Origin: Litorimonas cladophorae
Lineage (GTDB): Bacteria; Pseudomonadota; Alphaproteobacteria; Caulobacterales; Maricaulaceae
Direction: 5' to 3'
Assembly: GCF_014652455.1 (NCBI RefSeq)
Contig: NZ_BMYV01000002.1
Location: forward strand, 744,001 to 808,000
DNA length: 64,000 nucleotides
Part shown: piece by piece, positions 33,792-41,737 of the stretch
Layout of the letters: each line of letters starts with the position of its first letter
How positions within the stretch are numbered: the first letter of the stretch is position 1
Position numbers and translations under genes: made by a program
Notes under the pieces: generated by a model
Told to the model about the DNA's origin: nothing
Database searches by the model: none
What the model saw: only the letters and a program-made list of their open reading frames with translations

Positions 33792-35198
33792 ATGACAACC
33801 AACACGCCCGAATTTACAGTCAGCGAACTCGCCAACTCGCTTAAACGCACCGTCGAGGAAACCTATGGTCATGTGCGGGTGCGCGGTGAGTTAGGCCGTA
33901 CGACAATCGCCAAGTCTGGGCATTGTTATTTAGACATCAAAGACGACCGCGCGGTGATTAACTCGATCATTTGGAAGGGCGTCATGAGCCGCCTGTCCAT
34001 GCGACCCGAGGAAGGTATGGAAGTCATTGTTGAGGGCAAGCTTTCCACCTATCCGGGGCGCTCAAACTACCAATTGATCATTGAAAAGATGGAACTCGCG
34101 GGCGCGGGTGCTCTCATGGCGTTGTTCGAAAAGCGCAAGAAAATGCTGGCCGCTGAGGGTTTGTTTGACGAAGCGCGCAAGGTGGATCTGCCGTTTCTGC
34201 CTAAAGTCATCGGTGTTGTCACATCCCCCACAGGTTCCGTCATTCGAGATATTCTCCACCGTATCACCGACCGTTTTCCAAGCCATGTTCTCGTCTGGCC
34301 CGTCCTTGTGCAGGGTGACAAGGCAGCAGAACAAATCGCGGCGGCGATTAACGGGTTTAATCATGGCGACGGCTTTCCGCGTCCTGATGTGTTGATTGTT
34401 GCGCGCGGTGGTGGTTCGATGGAAGACCTCTGGTGTTTCAACGAAGAAATCGTAGCGCGGGCGGCTGCTGATTCAAAAATCCCGTTAATTTCTGCAGTAG
34501 GGCATGAAACTGATTGGACGCTGATTGACTTCGTTGCGGATTACCGCGCGCCAACGCCAACGGGGGCCGCAGAAGTTGCCGTGCCCGTCCGCGCGGATTA
34601 TCTTGAAACCGTCAAAGATTATAGCCTGCGGCTGTTACGCGCCCTGCGTCGCACGACGTCCGAGCGTGCGACGACCTTGCGTGCGGCGCGCCTGCCGCGG
34701 ATTGATGCCGTCTTGGCCCCTGCGCGGCAAAGGCTCGATAGTTCACTGGCAACGCTGCCACCAATTTCGCGATTATTGGAACCCAAACAAAATCGCCTGA
34801 CCCGTCAAGGGCAAGCTTTGCTGTCGGCAATGCGGTTTACAAAACAGCGCCAGAAAACGAAATTGGACGCGCAGTCCGATACGCTCAACCGCTATGGGCT
34901 GATGGCCGAGACAGCACTAAAACGGCAGTTGGAAACGCAGTCCCGCCGCCTTGATCGCGCGGGAAAGCTTCTCGATGCCTATTCTTACCAAGGCGTGTTG
35001 GATCGCGGTTATGCGTTGGTGCGGGACGCGGACGGCATAGTGGTGCGCACGAAATCTGCGACATCGTCAGGGCAGGGCGTCAGTTTGACCTTCGCCGACG
35101 GCGAAGTTGGAGCCGTGATTGCAGGTAAAGCCGTACCAAAACCCAAGCGCAAATCTGCAACGCCGACTCCTGATAAAAAGCAGGCAGACCTGTTTTAA
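33792..35198 (+). CDS. xseA: exodeoxyribonuclease VII large subunit
   Basis: 468 residues. The N-terminal OB fold (EFTVSELANSLKRTVEETYG, VRVRGELGR) binds single-stranded DNA, the core has RGGGSMEDLWCFNEE, and the C-terminal coiled coil ends in a basic tail. It acts with XseB in mismatch repair and DNA damage handling. xseB is not in the window. Followed 29 bases later by the DUF2093 gene, an arrangement common in alphaproteobacteria. Confidence 0.96.
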   Translation: MTTNTPEFTVSELANSLKRTVEETYGHVRVRGELGRTTIAKSGHCYLDIKDDRAVINSIIWKGVMSRLSMRPEEGMEVIVEGKLSTYPGRSNYQLIIEKMELAGAGALMALFEKRKKMLAAEGLFDEARKVDLPFLPKVIGVVTSPTGSVIRDILHRITDRFPSHVLVWPVLVQGDKAAEQIAAAINGFNHGDGFPRPDVLIVARGGGSMEDLWCFNEEIVARAAADSKIPLISAVGHETDWTLIDFVADYRAPTPTGAAEVAVPVRADYLETVKDYSLRLLRALRRTTSERATTLRAARLPRIDAVLAPARQRLDSSLATLPPISRLLEPKQNRLTRQGQALLSAMRFTKQRQKTKLDAQSDTLNRYGLMAETALKRQLETQSRRLDRAGKLLDAYSYQGVLDRGYALVRDADGIVVRTKSATSSGQGVSLTFADGEVGAVIAGKAVPKPKRKSATPTPDKKQADLF

Positions 35199-35227
35199 TC
35201 GTGAGGGTTTCAGCCTAAGTGGAACGC

Positions 35228-35440
35228 ATGACAGGTTTCTTTAAAAATCAGGGCGAAGCTAAAATTCATTTTGGCGCGTCGGACTTCACAATCATGGAAA
35301 CGGGCAGCTACATCCTGTGCTCGGTGACGGGTGAGCAAATCCCTCTGGAACAGCTCCGCTATTGGAATGCAGATCGCCAAGAAGCCTATAAGGATGCCGC
35401 CGCAAGCCTAGAAGGTTTCAAACGCGCAGGCGCGATTTAG
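35228..35440 (+). CDS. DUF2093 family protein
   Basis: 70 residues (73 if the GTG at 35219 is used). HFGASDFTIMETGSYILCSVTGE and IPLEQLRYWNADRQEAY are the DUF2093 core, a small alphaproteobacterial family of unknown function that usually follows xseA. I prefer the ATG at 35228 because GTGGA lies right before it. The stop is followed directly by the M23 gene's GTG (no gap). Confidence 0.8.
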   Translation: MTGFFKNQGEAKIHFGASDFTIMETGSYILCSVTGEQIPLEQLRYWNADRQEAYKDAAASLEGFKRAGAI

Positions 35441-36403
35441 GTGCGTGCGCTTGTCGCGATATTAGCGCTAGGTTTGGTGGCTTGTTCGGCACAGCCAGAA
35501 GCTGAAGCACAGAGCACTGAAAGTGAAGTTATTCGCGTTGGTGAGTTTCAGGTTGTGACTAAGGATCAGCTTGGTAACGAACTATCTGACGCTTATACTG
35601 ATGAAGAATTGTCTGTGATGTTGGACTCTCGTCCGGAAGAACTCGACTGCCACGGCATCGCTAAACAAGGCGGGCTCGTTGTTTGCCAAACCACGCCCAA
35701 CGCCCGAGTTGAAGTTGGGCGTTCTGAGAACGATACCTATACCCAAACCGCAGACAAAAACGGCATCATCATCGTCGGCTTTGATCGGGATGAACCTGCA
35801 GCCTTTGTCCGCGTTGGTGATGCGCGCGTCGATTTCGATATTACGCCTCGCGAATATGACACCTCTCGCATTGATGGCCTGCCCAAAAATATGGTCAGCG
35901 AATATACGGCGGAGGAGCTGAAGAAAATCCGCGCGGCAAGTGCGCTCAAAAAAGTTGGATTTGCCTCCAAAGTCGAAGACATCGGCTTCGAAGACGGTTT
36001 CATTTATCCTGTCACCGAGCATATCAAAACAACGAATTTCGGTGCGCAGCGTATCCTCAATGGTGACCCGAAACGCCCGCATTTTGGCGTTGATTTGGCT
36101 GCGCCGAAGGGCACCCCAATCCTCGCACCTGCGGATGGTATTGTTAGCCTCGCCAGTGAGGAGATGTATTTCGAAGGCTCGCTCATCATGATCGATCACG
36201 GGCAGGGCCTGATTTCATATTATCTGCATAATGAAGATGTGATGGTCGCGGACGGCCAACGCGTTGTTCAAGGTCAGCAAATCGGAACCGTGGGTTCGCG
36301 TGGGCGTTCGACGGGCCCGCACTTGTGCTGGCGTCTAAAATGGCGTGGGCGCAATCTTGACCCAGAATTACTGACGGCGTGGCCCGCCAAGGACGCACAA
36401 TAA
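35441..36403 (+). CDS. M23 family (LytM-like) peptidase lipoprotein
   Basis: 320 residues. The lipoprotein signal ends LGLVACSAQ. The M23 domain covers about 190-315: HFGVDLAAPKGTPILAPADG holds the first zinc ligand (H) and D, and GPHLCWRLKWRG the final HxH-like part where the usual HxH reads HLC. The second His of HxH is therefore absent in this reading, so activity may be lost as in EnvC/NlpD-type activators. Start is a GTG directly after the DUF2093 stop. It shares one base with the following chorismate mutase. Confidence 0.78.
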   Translation: MRALVAILALGLVACSAQPEAEAQSTESEVIRVGEFQVVTKDQLGNELSDAYTDEELSVMLDSRPEELDCHGIAKQGGLVVCQTTPNARVEVGRSENDTYTQTADKNGIIIVGFDRDEPAAFVRVGDARVDFDITPREYDTSRIDGLPKNMVSEYTAEELKKIRAASALKKVGFASKVEDIGFEDGFIYPVTEHIKTTNFGAQRILNGDPKRPHFGVDLAAPKGTPILAPADGIVSLASEEMYFEGSLIMIDHGQGLISYYLHNEDVMVADGQRVVQGQQIGTVGSRGRSTGPHLCWRLKWRGRNLDPELLTAWPAKDAQ

Positions 36404-36729
36404 TGCCTAAAAAACCTGAAGACTGCCAAACCATGATCGAGGTCCGTGACGGCGTCGATGCGCTCGATCGGGAACTCGTACGCTTGCTCGTGACGCGTCA
36501 AGGCTACATGCACGCCGCCGCTCGCATTAAACCCAATCGCGCGGCCGTCTATGATTCAGATCGTATCGAAGATGTCGTTGCGAAGGTCTTGGTCGAAGCC
36601 AAAGACAAGGGCCTCTCGCCCGACATCGCCGAACCCGTTTGGCGCAAACTTATCGAGCGCTGCATTGCGCATGAATTTGATGTCTATGATGAGACGCGCC
36701 CCGAAGAAGACGCGCAGAAATCAGCTTAG
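36403..36729 (+). CDS. chorismate mutase (AroQ type, stand-alone)
   Basis: 108 residues in three helices, turning chorismate into prephenate for Phe and Tyr biosynthesis. IEVRDGVDALDRELVRLLVTR is helix 1 with its active-site arginine; helix 2 has YDSDRIEDVVAKV and helix 3 EPVWRKLIERCIAHE. The ATG at 36403 shares one base with the TAA of the M23 gene, so the two are coupled. It converges with the LpxL-type gene by four bases. Confidence 0.88.
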   Translation: MPKKPEDCQTMIEVRDGVDALDRELVRLLVTRQGYMHAAARIKPNRAAVYDSDRIEDVVAKVLVEAKDKGLSPDIAEPVWRKLIERCIAHEFDVYDETRPEEDAQKSA

Positions 36730-37634
36730 CTTTTCCCATCTCGCTGTGAATTTGCTTTTCTATAAAGCGCTTTTGGCCAGCGGCGGTGGACCCAAAACCA
36801 TTGCGCTGGGTTTTCGCGAATGCGGTCTTCTGTAAACGCCACGACTTTCTTCACGCCTGACAAGACGTCAGCTTCGCGCTTTCCTGTCTTTTCTAGCGCA
36901 ATCGGTGGGTAGAACGTTACGGTGAAGCGCGATTTTTGACGCGTTACGATCATGGGTAACAAAGGGTGGCCCGTTTTCAACGCCAACCGTACGGCGCCTG
37001 GGGCTGTCATTGCGGGTTCGCCGAAGAATGGGACTTCGATACCTGTATTGAATTTTTGATCATTGAGGATCGCGATACTTTCGCCTGATCGCAGGGCTTC
37101 GACTAACTCTCGTCCACCCGCATGCGTCGATTTTTTTACGAGGAATTTGGTCCCATAGGCCTCACGTTGCTTGCGCACACGTTCATCGATCAACGGATTA
37201 TTGACCTTGCGGTAGGTGATCCGAACCGTGTGATCCGATTGGGTTAGTACCGTCGCCATGATTTCCCAATTGGCAAAATGCCCAGAGATCACAATGGCCG
37301 GTTGGTTGGCTTCAAAATGCTCTAGTCCGACGATAGTGACGCGGCTGTTTGACTCAAACGGTTTTAAGCGATCGGTGAGCGGGAATTCTGCGAAGGTTCG
37401 TCCCAAATTATCCCACTGCGCCCGCATCAGTTCTTTGATTTCGGCGTCCGACTTTTCTGGAAAGGCTGTGCGTAAACCCGTTTCAACAATATGACGTTTT
37501 GAGGTCAGCGGTCCGATGAGCTTGACGAGTCCAGCGCCAAAACCCGAAACCAAGCCAAAGGGGAGACATCGCATCAAACCAGTGACGACGTCATAGGCGA
37601 GGGCTTCAAAGCGATCCTGAAAAGTTACCTCCAT
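36726..37634 (-). CDS. LpxL/HtrB-type lipid A acyltransferase
   Basis: 302 residues. Adds a secondary acyl chain to lipid A at the inner membrane. HFANWEIMATVL carries the HxxxxE motif (catalytic histidine near 118), and RHIVETGLRTAFPEKSDAEI, GVEVPFFG-like GIEVPFFGEPA and QWFWVHRRWP are the family blocks. N-terminal hydrophobic stretch. The last gene of the lipid A unit; it overlaps lpxK by ten bases. Confidence 0.9.
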   Translation of the reverse strand: MEVTFQDRFEALAYDVVTGLMRCLPFGLVSGFGAGLVKLIGPLTSKRHIVETGLRTAFPEKSDAEIKELMRAQWDNLGRTFAEFPLTDRLKPFESNSRVTIVGLEHFEANQPAIVISGHFANWEIMATVLTQSDHTVRITYRKVNNPLIDERVRKQREAYGTKFLVKKSTHAGGRELVEALRSGESIAILNDQKFNTGIEVPFFGEPAMTAPGAVRLALKTGHPLLPMIVTRQKSRFTVTFYPPIALEKTGKREADVLSGVKKVVAFTEDRIRENPAQWFWVHRRWPKALYRKANSQRDGKS

Positions 37635-38626
37635 TTCGCCATCTCGATAATCGGATGCAGCAAACGTCGGAGGGTCAGCTCATTTTCAAACACGACTGAT
37701 ACAGGCCAAACCTGCACGCCTTTGCGGTAGCCTTTTGGTAGGCGGACATAGTCCTTTTCCGTTGTAATCAATCCGGCTTCCATTTCCGACGCGATTAAGA
37801 AGAGGCTTTCGATATCCTCATCCTTATATTTGTAGTGATCGGCGAAGTCTTCGGTTTCGACAACATTCGCGCCTGCACGTTTTAAGCTATCGAAGAATTT
37901 CGCGGGGCGACCAATGCCTGCGAATGCGAAAAGCGGACCCTTAGGGGCGGCGATACGCGGGGCGAGATAGGCAGGAATTACAATCACCCCGCCGAGTTGT
38001 TCCCGCAGGGTTTCTGAAATTTTATAATCCGGCGTTGGTTTCATCAGAATGACGGCATCCGTCCGGTTCAAAGCTGCATTCAAATCTTCACGCAAGGGTC
38101 CAGCAGGGAAGACACAGCCATTGCCAAATCCAACTTCGGCATCCACGACTAACAACGAAAGTGTCTTTGTCAGTGACGGGTTTTGATGCCCGTCATCCAT
38201 GATGATGACTTTAGCGCCATTTGCCACAGCCGTGCGTGCGCCTTCATCCCGCCCAGCGGCGACCCAAACCGGGCCGTAACGGCGCAACAAGAGCGGTTCG
38301 TCGCCTACGTCTATGGCCGTATGGTCTGGATCAACGGCGGTCGGGCCTTTTTCGCGGCCACCATAGCCGCGCGACAAACCGTGCGCCTCAACACCTAAAC
38401 GCCGCAAAGATTGAAGCAGATAGGACACGACTGGCGTCTTTCCCGTTCCGCCCAGCGTGGCATTCCCAACGCAAATTACTGGAACGCCTGGATCCAGCGG
38501 TTCCGTTGTTTGGAGACGGCGCGCGGCAGCTTTTGCGTAAACCCAACCCAGTGGGCGGAGGACAGTGCGTAGAGAAATTTTTGCTTCTGGCCCTGACGTA
38601 TAATTCCAAAATTCTGGGGCTCTCAC
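37625..38626 (-). CDS. lpxK: tetraacyldisaccharide 4'-kinase
   Basis: 333 residues. Phosphorylates the 4' position of the lipid A precursor. Walker A-like GNATLGGTGKTPVV (about 53-66) and LSRGYGGREKG are the family signature; DDGHQNPSL is the LpxK DDG(F/H)Q box. N-terminal PEFWNYTSGP is typical of the family. Overlaps waaA by four bases and the LpxL-type gene by ten. Confidence 0.95.
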   Translation of the reverse strand: MRAPEFWNYTSGPEAKISLRTVLRPLGWVYAKAAARRLQTTEPLDPGVPVICVGNATLGGTGKTPVVSYLLQSLRRLGVEAHGLSRGYGGREKGPTAVDPDHTAIDVGDEPLLLRRYGPVWVAAGRDEGARTAVANGAKVIIMDDGHQNPSLTKTLSLLVVDAEVGFGNGCVFPAGPLREDLNAALNRTDAVILMKPTPDYKISETLREQLGGVIVIPAYLAPRIAAPKGPLFAFAGIGRPAKFFDSLKRAGANVVETEDFADHYKYKDEDIESLFLIASEMEAGLITTEKDYVRLPKGYRKGVQVWPVSVVFENELTLRRLLHPIIEMAKWR

Positions 38627-39897
38627 GACGCCATATCCCCACGCAACAATACCTGCAAATGGGCCGCCGTGTAATCCAGAACGCTATCGCTTTCCTGAGC
38701 CACGTTTCGAGCGCGAGCGGCCATTTGCGCCGACGCTGCACCATCGCTGATGATAGCGACCACGGATTTCGAAAGAGCCTTTGCAGAGGTCACGCGCATG
38801 GCAGCGTTGGCTTTGAAGAATTGATCATAGATGTCGGTAAAGCTTGCAAAATGCGGCCCTGTCAAGATCGGGACTCCTGCGCGCGCAGGCTCGAGTGGGT
38901 TATGCCCTGTCAGCGTCGAGTGAAGCGACCCGCCAATAAAGGCCACATCGGCAAGATCTAGTGCCAATCCCATTTCACCCAAGGTGTCCATGATATAGAT
39001 GGACGTTTGCTCAGATAGGGTTTGGCCCTTCGACCGTTGCGCCGTTTTGAAGCCTCGGCAACGCGCCATAATTTCGTCGCCGCGCTCGGGATGGCGGGGT
39101 ACCCAGATTAACAGAGCGTCCGGTTTCTTCTTACAAATTGCGCCATGTGCGGCGAGTATCTCATCTTCCTCTGGGCCATGTGTACTCGCGGCCAACCAGA
39201 TGGGGCGATCGCCGATGGCGGTCTTGAGTCGTAGGGATTCGGCAGGAACAAATTCCAAGGCGGGTGCAGAGGATTTCAAATTTCCAATTTCGCCAACCGT
39301 CTTCCCCCCTAAAAAAGAGAGCGCATTATGCGTCAGGGTGTCGGCCGGAAGGATAATGTCGAAACAGCCGAAAACCTGTCGCGCAAATTTTCGCTTACTG
39401 CGCCAACGGTCCACGGAGGCTTGGTTCATGCGGGCATTGATTAAGGCCATTTTTGCGCCACTAGCTTTGGTTTGTAAGACAAGGTTTGGCCAAATTTCAC
39501 TCTCGGCCCAAATGCCCAAATCAGGTTTCCAATGTTCCAAAAATCGCGCGACAAATGTCGGTCCGTCCAGCGGGATCATTTGGTGCAGGGCGCGGTTCGG
39601 CAAGCGGTCTGCCATAACTTTCGCTGATGTCATTGTCCCGCTCGTCACTAAAATATGCAGATCAGGGTCATCTTCCAACATACGGCGGATGAGCGGGAGA
39701 AGCATCGACGTCTCACCAACACTCGCGCCGTGCATCCATACCAGTTTTCCATCAGGTCGGGCTAGAGACGCAATCCCTTTGCGCTCGTCAATGCGAGTGA
39801 TGTCTTCTTTTCCAGCTTTCAAACGTTTTCGCAGAATATAGCCTGCGAAGGGTTCGAGCGTGAGCATCAACCTGCGATAAGCGCCGGCCCAACTCAT
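38623..39897 (-). CDS. waaA: Kdo transferase (3-deoxy-D-manno-octulosonic acid transferase)
   Basis: 424 residues. Transfers Kdo from CMP-Kdo to lipid IVA, the first step of core. The WaaA pattern WMHGASVGETSMLLPLI and IFVTSGTMTSA-like ILVTSGTMTSAKVMADRLP are at about 50-95; the C-terminal half has GGSLHSTLTGHNPLEPARAGVPIL, the GT-30 donor part. Single N-terminal membrane helix. Overlaps both neighbours by four bases, so it is tightly coupled in the lipid A operon. Confidence 0.95.
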   Translation of the reverse strand: MSWAGAYRRLMLTLEPFAGYILRKRLKAGKEDITRIDERKGIASLARPDGKLVWMHGASVGETSMLLPLIRRMLEDDPDLHILVTSGTMTSAKVMADRLPNRALHQMIPLDGPTFVARFLEHWKPDLGIWAESEIWPNLVLQTKASGAKMALINARMNQASVDRWRSKRKFARQVFGCFDIILPADTLTHNALSFLGGKTVGEIGNLKSSAPALEFVPAESLRLKTAIGDRPIWLAASTHGPEEDEILAAHGAICKKKPDALLIWVPRHPERGDEIMARCRGFKTAQRSKGQTLSEQTSIYIMDTLGEMGLALDLADVAFIGGSLHSTLTGHNPLEPARAGVPILTGPHFASFTDIYDQFFKANAAMRVTSAKALSKSVVAIISDGAASAQMAARARNVAQESDSVLDYTAAHLQVLLRGDMAS

Positions 39898-40613
39898 GAT
39901 TTTCGCCCCTGCGCGGGCTCAATTGGATCGTGGCCCAATTCCGTATCAGCTTCCGCCAGGAGGGTGTTCATTTCATTTTCGATAGACACACGTATGCCCT
40001 CTAGGTCTGCGACGGACGTGTCGGCAGGAACATGAACGGGCGTCCCCCAAATGATGAGGCCTTTACCAAACAATTTTGGCAGGATGAAATAATCCCAGCT
40101 TTTAAATTTCTTCCGACGAGCCACCGCGAAAGTACATGGCATCAGGGGAGCACCCGTTGCGCGCGCAAGGCGCAGAGGGCCATCGCCTAAACGTTGGCGC
40201 GGGCCGCGGGGACCGTCGGGCGTGACAACAACGCAGCCGCCCGCGCGGATGGCGGTCATTGCGCCCGCGGCAGCGGCGTCTCCGCCTTTATATTTGCCGC
40301 CTTTTTTGGCACTGCCGCGAATGGTTTTCAGACCCAGCGCTTTGCAAGTCGCGGCCACAACTGCGCCATCGCGGGAACGAGAAATCATCACGTAGGGCTG
40401 CTGAAGATTTTTATCCCAAGCTGAGGTCAGCATCATGAAACGCGAATGCCACGTCAGCGCAATGATGCCCGCTTTGCCATCGACTATATGTTGGACCCGT
40501 TCGGCGTGGCGAATGTCCCACCGCGTTGTCAGCTTTATCAGCCGCATATATTGCGCAACCAACCACCCAAGTGCGTTTTGTACACCAGGCCGCCGCAAAA
40601 GACGTTTGAACAC
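39894..40613 (-). CDS. DUF374 lysophospholipid/lipid A acyltransferase-like protein
   Basis: 239 residues. ALTWHSRFMMLTSAW and SRSRDGAVVAATCKALG match DUF374, a membrane acyltransferase-like family that sits at the head of Kdo/lipid A operons in alphaproteobacteria. GPRGPRQRLGDGPLRLARATG is the second conserved block. The start is a GTG at 40613. 29 bases separate it from the divergent phosphatase gene, so the two share a promoter region. Confidence 0.88.
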   Translation of the reverse strand: MFKRLLRRPGVQNALGWLVAQYMRLIKLTTRWDIRHAERVQHIVDGKAGIIALTWHSRFMMLTSAWDKNLQQPYVMISRSRDGAVVAATCKALGLKTIRGSAKKGGKYKGGDAAAAGAMTAIRAGGCVVVTPDGPRGPRQRLGDGPLRLARATGAPLMPCTFAVARRKKFKSWDYFILPKLFGKGLIIWGTPVHVPADTSVADLEGIRVSIENEMNTLLAEADTELGHDPIEPAQGRKS

Positions 40614-40642
40614 GTGCGGCCTCCCTGTTAGCCAAGCTTCTT

Positions 40643-41320
40643 ATGACTGACCTAAGCGATCAACCTCTAGACCTCAACAACCCGCGTGACAGGAAACAGG
40701 CACGACGTGACCTTGTTTGGGGGGATCACGGCTTTTTACGCACCCGCTTTCCGAACAGACATGATCTGGGCGGTGGGATGTGCCGCGAGAATCAACCTTC
40801 GCCTGAGCGCATCGCGCTCTTGGCTGAAGAGGGGATTAAGACTATCCTGAACTTGCGCGGCCCGAGCCCCAAGGGTTTTTATTGGCTCGAAAAAGAAGCT
40901 TGCGAGAAACATGGCATCGCGCTGATCAACTTCCGGGTCTATTCGCGCGACGTTCACACGGTTGAGAAAATCCGCGACGCGCGGGATTTGTTCGAGAAAA
41001 TTGAATATCCCGCCATGATGCATTGTAAATCAGGCGCAGACCGGACGGGATTTATGGGGGTGCTCTATCGGCACTTCCATATGGGCGACACGATTGCGCA
41101 AGCGGTGGACAGCGAACTAACGCTCAAAAAACTTCACGTGAAGCAAGGCAAGACGGGGATGCTCGATTTCTTCTTCAATGACTATCTCAAATATGCCGAA
41201 GACCATGACATCACATTTATGGATTGGGTCGAAACGATTTATGATCCGGCCGATGTGAAGGCGCGTTTTATGGACCACTGGACGGGCAACCCGATTAGCG
41301 AGCTGCTGCGAAGGGAATAA
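40643..41320 (+). CDS. dual-specificity/tyrosine phosphatase-like protein (CtpA-like)
   Basis: 225 residues. The signature CX5R motif MHCKSGADRTGF is at about 130-140, with an upstream general-acid region around YSRDVHTVEK and the N-terminal LAEEGIKTILNLRG of the cysteine phosphatase fold. Caulobacter CtpA is a tyrosine-phosphatase homologue needed for normal lipid A and outer-membrane integrity; the present gene lies back to back with the lipid A operon and may have the same job. Homology to CtpA is inferred from motif and place, not from alignment. Substrate could equally be a protein. Confidence 0.85.
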   Translation: MTDLSDQPLDLNNPRDRKQARRDLVWGDHGFLRTRFPNRHDLGGGMCRENQPSPERIALLAEEGIKTILNLRGPSPKGFYWLEKEACEKHGIALINFRVYSRDVHTVEKIRDARDLFEKIEYPAMMHCKSGADRTGFMGVLYRHFHMGDTIAQAVDSELTLKKLHVKQGKTGMLDFFFNDYLKYAEDHDITFMDWVETIYDPADVKARFMDHWTGNPISELLRRE

Positions 41321-41325
41321 AAGGT

Positions 41326-41736
41326 ATGCAAGTTAGAGATTTGAACACTGCTGAATTGGCGAGTTTGCAAGCCGCATTTGACTTGCTGGCTCGGATTGCA
41401 GGTGAAGATCACCCAATGTCATTTTTGGGTTTGCAAAACGTTTATAATACTATTCTTTCAGACAAACCTGACTTTCCTGCACTCGTCATTAGCTTAGGTT
41501 TGGGTTTCGGGCAAAAATTTGTTGAGACTGGACGATATGAATGGGTAATTGTGTCTGATGAGTATGGGCAAGAAACATGTATATCGCCAAAACAGCTAAA
41601 AATAAATGTGGCACCTATCAGTATAGTTCAAAAACGGGTTGATGAAAATTTAAGCGTGGATCTTAAAAATTTATTCGAAGAAACTGATAAAGCAGTAAAA
41701 GATCTGATCGAGAGTGGGAAGTACGATAAGCGGTAA
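41326..41736 (+). CDS. DUF3806-like protein
   Basis: 136 residues. GLGFGQKFVETGRYEWVIVSDEYG and NVAPISIVQKRVDE match the DUF3806 pattern (an Ntf2-like or immunity-type fold of unknown role). No signal peptide. It follows the phosphatase by five bases, yet its DNA is clearly more AT-rich than either neighbour, suggesting it was added later. RBS AAGG before the ATG. Confidence 0.6.
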   Translation: MQVRDLNTAELASLQAAFDLLARIAGEDHPMSFLGLQNVYNTILSDKPDFPALVISLGLGFGQKFVETGRYEWVIVSDEYGQETCISPKQLKINVAPISIVQKRVDENLSVDLKNLFEETDKAVKDLIESGKYDKR

Positions 41737-41737
41737 C

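Noticed and set aside
38221-39841. Two long plus-strand frames opposite lpxK and waaA
   Set aside because: Antisense to genes with full family signatures; Arg/Ser-rich shadow composition.
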